Shown here: in pieces, positions 11,384 through 20,795 of the stretch
Position numbering within the stretch: position 1 is the stretch's first letter
Layout: each line of letters starts with the position of its first letter
Source: Lasiosphaeris hirsuta
Lineage: Eukaryota; Ascomycota; Sordariomycetes; Sordariales; Lasiosphaeriaceae
Reading direction: 5' to 3'
NCBI GenBank assembly: GCA_030549175.1
Contig: JAUKUA010000007.1
Location: 1,736,001-1,800,000 of the forward strand
Length of the DNA: 64,000 bases
Program-made: the position numbers and the translations under genes
The notes under the pieces: model-generated
What the model was told of the DNA's origin: nothing
Databases searched by the model: none
The model's input: the letters and a program-made list of their open reading frames with translations, nothing else

Positions 11384-12282
11384 TGCTTTTCTCTCTTCTC
11401 AGTCTCTTTTTCTTGCCTTTCTTTCCTCATTTCTCAGAGCCGGCGCTTCTTTTATTGCTTCTTTGCAGCATTGCACGGCATTGCACGGCATTGCATCGCT
11501 ACCATTCGCTTGCTTGCTTGCATACGCATATGCATTTTGCTCACTTTGCCTTTTTTACCATTATTACTAGACGGTTTGGGGGGGGGGGGGTTTGCCTTTC
11601 GGCGTTGGAAAGAACGAGGCGGGGAACTAAAAAAGCAAGCTTGATCATGTTTTGGATGGACGGACAGACGGGCCGAAGCAATGGCGTTTCTCTTTTTTTT
11701 TCTTTTTAAGCTTGGGGGGTGGGGGGGGCGCTCGTTCGTTCGTTCGTTTTTGCGGCTCTCCCCCCCTCATGGGTTAGAGGGGGGAGATAGGCCGGACTTG
11801 ATTTGATAGAAGATACCCCTGTGTACGACTAATTATGACGGATATTAGTGTTGGCTTGGATGGATGGGACTTTCGCTATGGAATCTGGATGGTTAGAAGG
11901 GGCTTGGGTTTTAATGATAACTAGTAGTTTTAGACGATGAGATAATTCATCACATTTGTTCATATGATGTTTAAAGCCATACGACTCACGTAACAGAAGC
12001 AACAAGGTGGAAGATTACATGGCATCGGGACACAATATCGTTTCATTTGACTTCATGGTATCACATGCTGAAACCGGGGGTCCTTATATGTACGTGCCCC
12101 TGTCTCTATATTCCCACTCATTCAGACTATCCTTAAGATAGTGATGACAGACACAACCTTGAACTCCGTTCCCAACCCTCCCTGCTTAAATACAAGCAAG
12201 ATGCTATATGTACACGCGCGCGCACTTTGAGCGGGTTTTTTTTTTTTTTTTTTTTTTTTTTTTGGACTCGCCATCTATGGGG
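11384..12282. other. convergent 3' intergenic region with homopolymer tracts
   Basis: About 900 bp between the stop codons of the PTH11-like gene (+) and the PPR gene (-). It holds a cattgcacgg triplication near 11467-11490, an uninterrupted G tract at about 11578-11590, T runs near 11690-11705 and a long T tract at 12236-12263. No coding sequence was recognised. Confidence 0.7.
12236..12263. repeat. 28-bp poly(T)/poly(A) tract
   Basis: Twenty-eight consecutive T on the + strand, equal to an A tract on the coding strand of the PPR gene, starting 20 bases past its stop codon. It may be a simple microsatellite in the 3' UTR. Because the PPR gene has no intron, a retrocopy origin with a templated poly(A) tail is possible but unsupported: no target-site duplication was found. 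Confidence 0.8.
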
Positions 12283-14127
12283 CTACCTGTTGACCAGCTT
12301 GGATAAAAAATCAATCATGAACTGCTCATCCGCTTCATCCAGGTGCCACCTCTCTTTGAGAGCCTCGTATATATCCAATACCCTGTCTCTGGTTGAACAC
12401 TTATGGAATGCTTGGAGAATCCACATTGCTAACCACGTCTTAATCTCGAGACCCGAAACACCCTCGTCGATGGCACGGAGGAAGGCGGACCAGATACTCA
12501 GAAGCCGCTGCTCGCTCCAGGCCGAACGCATTTGGCCGCCGTGGTGGGAAAAGCCCTTGAACAAGGCGAGGAAGATGGCGCCGTGTAGCGGGATCTGGAA
12601 GAACTTCATCTCGTCGACAAACTTGGCGATTTTGCCGAGGTCGCCCCTCTTGACGCCGTAGTGATTAATGAGAATACCGTATGTGCGAATATCGGGGTGG
12701 ATGAGAGCTACGTCTTGGAATGTGGGCTGCATAGAGGGATGCCGCCGGCCGATTTTAGCGAACATGAGTAGAGCCTGGGTAATAGCGCGGTTGCTGGCAT
12801 ACGTTCGCGTTGGCAGATCCTTCTTGCCAGAGGCAGAAGCCTTCATCCGCTCATAGAGACGTTCGGCGGCTGCTTCTTCGCCCGAGCGCAAGAGGCCGGC
12901 CAGCACGGCGTTGAGGGCTACAGTGTCAATAATCTCTCCGGCCTCAACCATTTCGACGTAGGCGGCACGCATCCCGCTCGTGTCCAGCCTGAGGCCGAAG
13001 AAATGTATCAAGCTGACGTAGTGGTAGCGGTTGAAGGTATGGCCGCGGCTCTCCATTTCTTTGTAAATCATCTCGGCAAGAGTAAAGTTACCAGACTTGG
13101 ATGCAACATCAAAAAGAATGTTGAACGTCACGTCAGAGCCCTTTAACCCGGCCTCAAACTCCATCTCACGCCAAAGCTTTAGAGCCGCCTCGGTCTCGGT
13201 TTCTGTAGAAACACCGACATAGCGGCTTGCAAATGATATGCCGCAGTTCCATTGTGCTCGCGTAAGAGGAATGCCGCAGTCCTTGATCTCGGCGATGACG
13301 GCAAAATACCGGAGCATCGACTTTGAAGTTTTCTTGTCGGGCTGACCAAGAGCGCGGAGCAGTTGATGGCGGAAGCGGCCAGAGAGGTAGGGTATGCGTG
13401 GCTCGGGTAGACGCTGGTATGTTTCGTATATGGTGTCAAGGTCGACCTTCTCGCGATTCTTCAGGCGGGTGGTGACGGCAAAGCGGAGGCTCCACAGAAT
13501 TTGGCGTTCTTCGTCGTTGGGCTGCGTTACTTCCTCGGGGGATGGGTAGTCCGCATCCTGCTTGCTGCGTGCGATGGTAACTGTTGGGCCGTCGGCGGGG
13601 GCGTATCCGCGCATATAGGGGTCGCGGGCGTACTGGAGGTGGTCTTCCAGGGTGCCGCTCTCTTCGTTGTCGCAGGGTTCCACCAGGGCAAGAAGCTCCG
13701 CCTTGGTAAGTGACGACGGCGGCGAACGACGGGGTCGTTGTTGCCGCGGCTTCACCATCGCACCATCGAGATCCAGTTCGAGCTGGGACTCTGGGTCTAG
13801 TTCTGGTGGTGGCGTTGGCGCTGGCGCTGGCGCTGGCGCTGGGGCAGTGTGGTTCGCGCAGTATCCGGAGGGGGGGATCGAAGGGCGGAAAAAGGTGCCG
13901 TCGTGGATGTTGGCCTTCTGAAGCACGGGGACGACATGGAGCCGGCGGCGCAAGCTGCTGGGCCGGTGGTGGGCACAACAGCCCCCGCAATAGAAACGCC
14001 CCCCTCCATAGCTACGGTAGCTGGGGCCTGCGCGGGCGACGATGAGGGCGGTAGGCCAGTTTGACGACAGTCGGGGCAAGAGGATCGCGCCGCATATCGA
14101 CCCGTCAATTCGGCTAGAGACTTTCAT
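12283..14127 (-). CDS. mitochondrial pentatricopeptide repeat (PPR) protein
   Basis: A single-exon 614-residue protein. The N-terminus is rich in Arg, Ser and Ala and lacks acids over the first 50 residues, as a mitochondrial presequence should. A Pro-Ala repeat (about residues 94-109) and a basic low-complexity linker follow. From about residue 200 the sequence is helical, with PPR-like helix pairs such as VTFNILFDVASKSGNFTLAE, YHYVSLIHFFGLRLDTSGMR, VALNAVLAGLLRSGEEAAAE and RTYGILINHYGVKRGDLGKI. PPR proteins bind organellar RNA in a sequence-specific way and act in processing, stability or translation. It starts head-to-head with the mitoribosomal mS23 gene. The RNA target and an exact yeast counterpart cannot be deduced. 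Confidence 0.82.
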   Translation of the reverse strand: MKVSSRIDGSICGAILLPRLSSNWPTALIVARAGPSYRSYGGGRFYCGGCCAHHRPSSLRRRLHVVPVLQKANIHDGTFFRPSIPPSGYCANHTAPAPAPAPAPTPPPELDPESQLELDLDGAMVKPRQQRPRRSPPSSLTKAELLALVEPCDNEESGTLEDHLQYARDPYMRGYAPADGPTVTIARSKQDADYPSPEEVTQPNDEERQILWSLRFAVTTRLKNREKVDLDTIYETYQRLPEPRIPYLSGRFRHQLLRALGQPDKKTSKSMLRYFAVIAEIKDCGIPLTRAQWNCGISFASRYVGVSTETETEAALKLWREMEFEAGLKGSDVTFNILFDVASKSGNFTLAEMIYKEMESRGHTFNRYHYVSLIHFFGLRLDTSGMRAAYVEMVEAGEIIDTVALNAVLAGLLRSGEEAAAERLYERMKASASGKKDLPTRTYASNRAITQALLMFAKIGRRHPSMQPTFQDVALIHPDIRTYGILINHYGVKRGDLGKIAKFVDEMKFFQIPLHGAIFLALFKGFSHHGGQMRSAWSEQRLLSIWSAFLRAIDEGVSGLEIKTWLAMWILQAFHKCSTRDRVLDIYEALKERWHLDEADEQFMIDFLSKLVNR

Positions 14128-14714
14128 GAGATGTCATCTAACATGATGGCCTGCCGGCAGCCCAGCCTTCCTTGCCCCGAGTTGATGTCAATTGGGGCAA
14201 TTAGGGCCGTGTTGAGGGAGGGAGGGAGGTTTTGTCGTTGGAGCTGGCGATCGATTGGTCGATTGGATATTGGAGATGGGGTCGTGCGATAAAAGGCCTA
14301 GGAAAAAAAGTGACACTGAAGCTTATCGCCGCACAAGTCCCCATAGCGAGCCATCCTAGGTATCCCCTGCTGTGCTGCTGGGCGCCGTCCTGTGGCCGGG
14401 TGGCTTTCGGTGAGAGGACAAAAATTTTGCCGTTGTTCTACGGCGTCCAATCCGCTGCGGCAATTGCCAGCCTAGAGTTGACAGGGGCACCGCATTTGCA
14501 CTGGCCTGGGTCCGTTAAACTCCAGGAGCACGCTTTGAGCCCCACTTTAAACATTCAAACCCGCCGGCTTCAACTTGGAGACGAGAGAGAACCCGAAGCC
14601 AGGGCGACCGCCAGAAAGCAAAACCCCCCACCTGATGGCCCTGTGCTGAACCGACGGCAACACCCTCCACCACGGCAACCGGGCCGACAGCACTCATAAC
14701 CTAGACACCGAAAA
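14128..14714. promoter_or_regulatory. shared promoter region of the PPR and mS23 genes
   Basis: A 587-bp gap between two divergent start codons, both for mitochondrial gene-expression proteins. No other gene fits here, so both promoters must lie in it or overlap the flanking genes. No specific regulatory motif could be named with confidence. Confidence 0.6.
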
Positions 14715-15485
14715 ATGGGCCGCCACTTCCGGCCCGCGAGGGTTGCCCAGGCGACAAAGGAGCTGATGGCGGCGAACCTCGTCCACGACACGCCGCGCTG
14801 GTACAAGGCCGTCAATATGATCCCGCCTGCCGAGATCCTGACGAGGCCATACCCGGTCCAGCATACGACGCCCAACCCGCACGCGAGGCGTCCGCGAAAC
14901 CTCTTCAAGCCCACGCGCATGGTGTACCCCGAGGATGAGCTGCGTCGCGACTTCTTCCGCGACCACCCCTGGGAGCTGGCCCGCCCCAGGATGATACTCG
15001 AGCTCGACGGCAAGGACGCCCGCTACCTTGACTGGAGCAAGGGCTTGCGCCAGCCCGGCATGCCCCTCAGCGGCGAGTGGTAAGGACCTCTGTACCAGAC
15101 AGCCAAGGAACGGAGGGGTTGTGATGCTGACATGAGTGTACGCAGTGTTGTTCAACGGCAGCTCTGGCTGATGGAGAATGTCCCCAATATGACGAAGGAG
15201 GCGGCATACGACGCTGCCCGGCGCGAGTTTTACGAGTTGCGGCAACTGGAAGACATCCAGCGCAGGATAGCAGTTGAGGAGGCACGGATGGTTGGTGCCT
15301 ACTTCGGCAAGAGCACGCTGCAGTACGGCATGGATATCGAAGACAAGGAGTACGAGCGCTGGAAGAAGTGGGCGGCCGTTGAGATCAACAAGATGGAAGT
15401 CGAGAAGCAAAAGGCATATACCAATGTTGTGGATGTCCCCAACAACCCAGTGATAGAGGAGGAACTTCTGAACGACGTCCTATGA
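14715..15485 (+). CDS. RSM25: mitochondrial small ribosomal subunit protein mS23 (RSM25)
   Basis: Two exons, 14715-15079 and 15146-15485 (intron gtaagg to tacgcag), give 234 residues. The protein matches fungal RSM25/mS23: [18 protein letters not shown] at the start, [39 protein letters not shown], then the post-intron segment with [22 protein letters not shown] and the acidic C-terminus. It is a structural protein of the mitochondrial 37S subunit. The strongly basic N-terminus could serve as import signal. Splicing joins EW to [20 protein letters not shown] in frame, restoring a continuous protein of normal length. It is divergently transcribed from the PPR gene. Confidence 0.92.
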
Positions 15486-16337
15486 TGTGGTACGGCTTGT
15501 GGAGTTGGCTTTTGCTAAACTGGATGCGCGTCGGCTGTCCAGAAGTAACATGTAACATGTAAAGATATATAGGTGTACGTAAATAGAACAATCACCATGA
15601 ACAAGTTAGGCCGAGTGGGTAGACGCAAGATTCTTCACGTTCACGCTAGTACTGGGTAAGTCAGGCCGTTTCCTGCCCGATTATGCTTGTGGGGGCAGTC
15701 TGAGGACACCCCGAGCAACCCCCGCAAAGGAATATTCTCACGTACCATTATTCATACTTGTTTCATCAAGGGTTTTGTGGTTCGTAATGCCGCTCCAGAG
15801 GCGTGATGTCAATCAGAGTCCTAAATACAGGGTACTGCCCCAACAGTAAATCAGAAACAATCTCTTAGACGATATCAGTCAAATCAGAGCCTCGGATATC
15901 TGTCACCATATCCTCCACCTCGTAACCCAACGGGTGGTGATATCTGGTAAGACGCAACTCCCTCTCCGAACCACGCAAGGGCTCTTGTTAGCGAACCCCA
16001 CAGGCCTCGTGCTGTATTACAGGCCCTGGAATCTGTCGGGGAAGGGCACTAAGGGCAGAGCAAAACACGCTTGTCCCTACCATTGGCAGGGTTAAATAGT
16101 GCCTCGCCAGGGACTTTGTCATCACGTTTTGATGCCTATCTACCCTGGTCTTTGAGGCCTCGTCAGGACCTTGTAGGCCCCTAGTGCTGACCGACAATAG
16201 GCCATGGCCTAACACGACCAAGCTCTTGGCCGGTAGCGGTAGTCCAGCGTAAACTCGGGTTTATCGTACTCGGGGGTCGTACGGCGCCTCTGGATTCTCA
16301 GCAGCGGCGCGCGTAGCCACCAGGGCATCGGAGGTTG
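15486..16337. other. convergent intergenic region between RSM25 and ALG14
   Basis: About 850 bp between two stop codons. Only short chance frames are present and no RNA gene or repeat was recognised. It should hold the 3' UTRs of both neighbours. Confidence 0.55.
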
Positions 16338-17442
16338 CTAACCGACCGGCGTGAGCCTGGCGGTAACCTGCCCCACGTACTCAGCGCCGGGGATAGCCCG
16401 TGCCAGCGGCTGGTGCTGGACGCAAAACATGTCGGCAATGCCGGTGTGGAGGAAGAGCTTGCCAGTCAAACTCAGCGTCTTGGTCCTGGCCCAGGACTCG
16501 ATGTATACCGTCTTAAGGCGGTTCTGAGGTACCAAGTAGAAGATTTTGAGGAGATAGGCGACAAGAGCGACGATAAAGCCGGTAGCGGGACCGTTGGTAA
16601 CAATGACATGGGGGTATTTGAATTGGTAGCCGTACTGTCGGACGGGGCGCAGATTGGGCTCCCGTGTGAGCGCATTGATGGCGTGGGCAGCACTTAAGAG
16701 GGAGGTGAAGGGGGCCGTGCATTTGGGCTGGTGGACTGCGCGTGCCCTCTTGATATTGAAGACGTCGCGCGTGCCAGCTCTCTCATCCGGGTAGGCATCG
16801 CTGATGGTTGCCTCCAGCTTCTTGACCATGTTCAGCGAGCTTCCATCGCCCGAAGTGATGATGTAACGCCGATGCTGGTTCCTTTGGCCACAGAATTTCT
16901 GCTTGATAGTTTCAATCATCTCAGCGCTGTGGCCTCCAGACCCAAGTACGTAGAGAAAGTAGACGGCCGGTAGGCCGCTTGTGTCAGGAACTGCCGAGTT
17001 GGGGTCGGATTTCGTAACCCAACCACGGCCGGTCCGGAGTTGGCCACGTTCGCGTCTCAGTGAGACATGGCGAAACTAAACCATAGTCTCATTAATACAA
17101 GCCTCTTTCTATTTGCTGTAAGGGTTTCATGGTACTTACAATCACAAAGCCGGCTAAGACAGCGACAAAAGCAGTGAGCCACGAGAGAGAGACAAACAAA
17201 ATGGCGCCGATGACGGCCAAGATGGTGACCAAAGTCCAGAAAAAGAAGGCAACTGCGAAGTCGTCTTCACCGAAGACTTCGAAAAAATCGAGCATCTTGT
17301 CACCCGCCTCGTGTTGTTGATGACCGAGGTCAGCAGAAGTTGTGCTATAGTTGGTGCTGTCCTCCTCGGCTTTTGTGGTGCGGGATCGGGAAGGCGCAAT
17401 TGCGGCCGGAACGGCGAGGTTATGAGACTTGTGGGAATCCAT
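16338..17442 (-). CDS. ALG14: ALG14, membrane anchor of UDP-GlcNAc transferase
   Basis: Two exons on the minus strand, 17140-17442 and 16338-17075, give 346 residues. The intron has donor gtaagt and acceptor tttag, and joins GFVI to FRHVSLRRERGQLRTGRGW in phase 0. A nearer AG does not keep the frame. Alg14 anchors Alg13 on the cytosolic ER face, where together they add the second GlcNAc to dolichol-PP-GlcNAc in N-glycan assembly. Visible: a transmembrane helix in exon 1 (about residues 64-99), the family signature YFLYVLGSGGHSAEM, YIITSGDGSS, HVIVTNGPATG and VYIESWARTKTLSLTGKL. The first 50 residues are hydrophilic and longer than in yeast; Met50 is an alternative start that would remove them without touching the helix. 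Confidence 0.93.
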
Positions 17443-18434
17443 ACCGGCCAGAAGTCTCGAGGACGACTAAGCGGCAATTAGGCAATGGCGCCGAGAAAAG
17501 GCAAAGGCAGGCAAGGCGGGAGTAATGGGTTGGATCTCGCGGTGCAACTGCCGGCAAACGGGGGTTGAGGGCAGAACCCGCCAGAATATTGCCCGCTAGT
17601 TACACAGAAGCTTAAGTCCAAAGCCAACTACACGGGTTTCTCCCGGATACCAAAGTATATTCTGGGGCCGAAAAGATTGTCCTCTGAGGCTTTTGGAACT
17701 GGCAGTTTGTCAGTGAATCAACCAAGCTTTGATGTTGCTGGACAGATAGAGACACACTTACTCATTCAACTATTTTGGTCATTTGATGCAAGTAGCATTT
17801 GGTGCAAGCAGAGTTTTCAATGCCCTCGAGTTTTGACAATATTATTATACGAGCTCAACTGGCTGTGTCGTCTGGATAAGCTGCTCCTGTAAGAGCGCTT
17901 CTCGGCTGCTGGCAGCTTTGAGATGGAGGGGTGATGTGGCTTTTGGCAATCCGCCTATCTGTGAAGAAGTGATCTGTGTGCAGGTTGGTGGATAAAAAGG
18001 GCCACAAAATACACATGAGATACCTGTTCCCTTCCTTTGAACAGTCGTTTTGTCAACGACTTGGGCTACTCATTCAGATGGTGAAACTTGAAGGTGACAG
18101 AAAAGGGTCTAGACTTTGATGGCAATGACAGAACCTAAGCGGTACGTACTACCTGGCACCTGGCAGCTTGCATGGCCCATGCGCGTTCCCCTGGAAGCGG
18201 CTGAAAGTGGGGCCATGGTACGCCAACCCAATGACATGGGTGGGTCGCCTTGTTTTCAGCGCCTCCTGGAACTCCCCAACTCCCCCAAAATCATGACCGC
18301 CCGGCAGAATCCTGCCCCTTCCTGATACCCCATTTGATTACATCAAGGAGCGCAAGATATTTGGCTTATTGTCGAGGCCACACTATTTCTTCCCACCTCT
18401 CTGCGATGCCCAGTGCCTGAAAGTAACAGGCAAA
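17443..18434. promoter_or_regulatory. divergent promoter region of ALG14 and IMA1
   Basis: About 1 kb between divergent start codons of two membrane proteins of the ER/nuclear envelope. No coding sequence or repeat was recognised. The section at about 17640-17880 is A/T-richer than its surroundings. Confidence 0.5.
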
Positions 18435-20399
18435 ATGCCACGACTCAATCGAACCCGCTACCTCAGCTGCTTCTACTGCGGGCGCAACACATCCACGCCG
18501 TACGATGGGACCGTTCATCGCTTCGAATGCCCCAGCTGCGAGGCAACAAATTACTTGGACAAGGCAAGATTCCGTCTCTCCTACCGCGCCCCTACCCGTA
18601 GTAACCTTGATGGAATCTAACCTTCGATTAGAATGGCCAAATCACCGACCCTCCCGTCGCGACCGACAAGGAGGCGACACCCGTTAAGTTCGCCGTGCCG
18701 CGCCCCTTCGAGCCGCCTTCGAGCCCAACCAACGACATATTCTGTGCAGAATGCCTCAAGAACCAGCATCTCCTCAACTCGGCTCTTGCCCAGTACCTTC
18801 CCGATCCCGACGACCCGGACTACGAGGAACGCGAGAAGAGCTTTGCCAAGTTTCGCCGACGTCAGGAGATAATATATCCCCAAATATGCGCCCATTGTGA
18901 ACCAAGAGTGCGGGAGCAGTTGAAGAAAGCCGCATACGATGCTAAGGCGGATGCCTTGCGGCGACTTCTCAACAAGAGCACCACAATTAAGCAAACAGTG
19001 AAACAGCGGGGCTGGCTCGAATTCTTTGATGCTGTGGGAAGGTGGCTATGGATCGCTGGCCTGGTGCTTCAGCTCTGCTGGCATATCGCTACATTAGACG
19101 TTCTGTATCAGGAGTCTCTCGACGTTGGTTTGACTGGAAAGCAAGTGCCTTTAGCCATTTGGCTGCTTCGAACTCTTCTTAGCGTTCTCCCAGTCGTCGA
19201 CCAGTCACTCAAATTAAGTATGCTCTCTAGCATTTTGAGCGCATGGTGGAATCCTCGCTTCCCTCAGGTATTTCGAGGGTTTACCAAGCATATTAGCGGA
19301 GTCTCTAGATGGTACTTCTACCAGGCGGTGATTATTGTCATGCGGGTACTATTGCAAAGGGCAACGGCTCTGGCAACACCTGGCCCGCCCCTGCTTAATA
19401 TGCAGGTTGCCGGCCACACCTTTGCCGCTGGCTTTGCGATCTTTGTAAGTCACATCATCACTGAAATGGACCCGAGACCTCAGTCGACTTCCTACTGATA
19501 CACAATGGCAGGTTTTCGCTCTTGGCCCTCGCTCAATCCGGGTCAATACGGCCCCCCTGTTCCAGCCACATGAAATTCCTGAGCATTTGATAGCGAAAAA
19601 CAAGCACGAGGTGCTTGCGGAGAACCCCATGGAACAGGCGCTCGACGAGATATTGAATGCCCCCAGCAAATCCCAAACACCGAGCATCGCTTCAGACGCA
19701 AGATTTACCCCTTGGGCACCCACCACCCGGGCATCCTCCGTCACATCCACTGCCACCGTAGTCCCCACGAGCCTCCGCCAGCGCTGGGACATTCGCGCCG
19801 GGGATGAGGTCCCCAGGGCTAGCACGGAGATACCCCTCAACCTACTCCAGCTCAACAACCCGGCCGCCGCCGTCGGCTACGACGAGGACATGGACTGGGC
19901 ACCGACCGAGTCCAAGCACCGCGCCTTCAACCCCTACAACCAGCGCCAGACCAACGGCTTCAACGAGGCTCCCACCGAGCCCCAAAAGCCCTTCTGGTAC
20001 CGCGTCCCGCCCGCGCCCACCACGCCCGCCCAGCGCGTCTTCAACCCACCCAACCAGCCACGCCTGCGCAAGAGCCCAGTCGCATCCGACCCGCAGAACC
20101 CGCTCTTCTCCTTCAAGGCCGCAGCCGCTAGTTCTGTCACCCGGCCGGGGAAGCAGCTCGTCAGGGCGGGGGGAAGCGAGGATGAGGACGAGGAGAGTGT
20201 CGGGAGCTCGCAGCAGCGGGACGTCAAATTCATCGAGCCGCGCTTTTTCCCGCCGCGGTCGCAGGACGACCCGCGCGATCCGCTGTCCGACATGTTCGGG
20301 CAGAGCTTCTCGCTAACGGAAGAGGAGCGGGCGGAGCGGGAGCGGGAGAGAGCGGGGGCGGGGGGTGCTTCCTCTTGGCTGTCGTGGGGACGCCGCTGA
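18435..20399 (+). CDS. IMA1: IMA1, inner nuclear membrane protein (Samp1/NET5 family)
   Basis: Three exons, 18435-18563, 18632-19444 and 19512-20399, give 609 residues. The N-terminus is an Ima1_N domain: CxxC in CFYCGRNT, FECPSC, the conserved NYLDK-NGQITD junction, then further Cys pairs (CAEC, CAHC), suggesting zinc binding. A cluster of hydrophobic helices follows (about residues 195-310: WLWIAGLVLQLCW, LAIWLLRTLLSVLPVVDQ, VIIVMRVLLQ and AGFAIFVFALG). The C-terminal 270 residues are disordered. In fission yeast Ima1 is an inner nuclear membrane protein linked to nuclear envelope and centromere organisation. Intron 1 appears to be a GC-AG intron (aag then gcaaga, branch ctaac, ending gattag): only this junction rebuilds the conserved motif in frame. 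Confidence 0.92.
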
Positions 20400-20795
20400 G
20401 GTCTGTTGGGAGTGGACTAGTACATTATGCTGGCTTGGACTGGGTTTGGGGGGGGCCGGCGTTGTATTTTAATAGGGTTGGCTATCTGTGTTTACAGTGC
20501 TTGGCTAAAGCGGCATGCCAGACTTGGCTTTTGCTTTTCCTTCGCATGCATGGGGGTTTTGTATGTAACATTATCAAGCACAACTGGGATTAGAGCATAC
20601 ACACGGAGTTAGGCACGTCCTACTGTATTTGCATTGTGTTTTTAACGTTAGACTTATCTCCAGCTGCTGGCCATGTTCTCCAGACACTGCCGATAAAAAG
20701 GGGCAAACAGTCACTACCAAAAACCCAGGCCCCACACCAGGTGGCGAGTTTCTCAAATATCATATACTTTCATTTCGTATCTTACATTAGATCCC
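20400..20795. terminator. 3' regions of convergent IMA1 and SEC6
   Basis: A 396-bp spacer between two stop codons. It should contain both polyadenylation regions, but no single signal could be assigned with certainty. No gene is seen. Confidence 0.5.
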
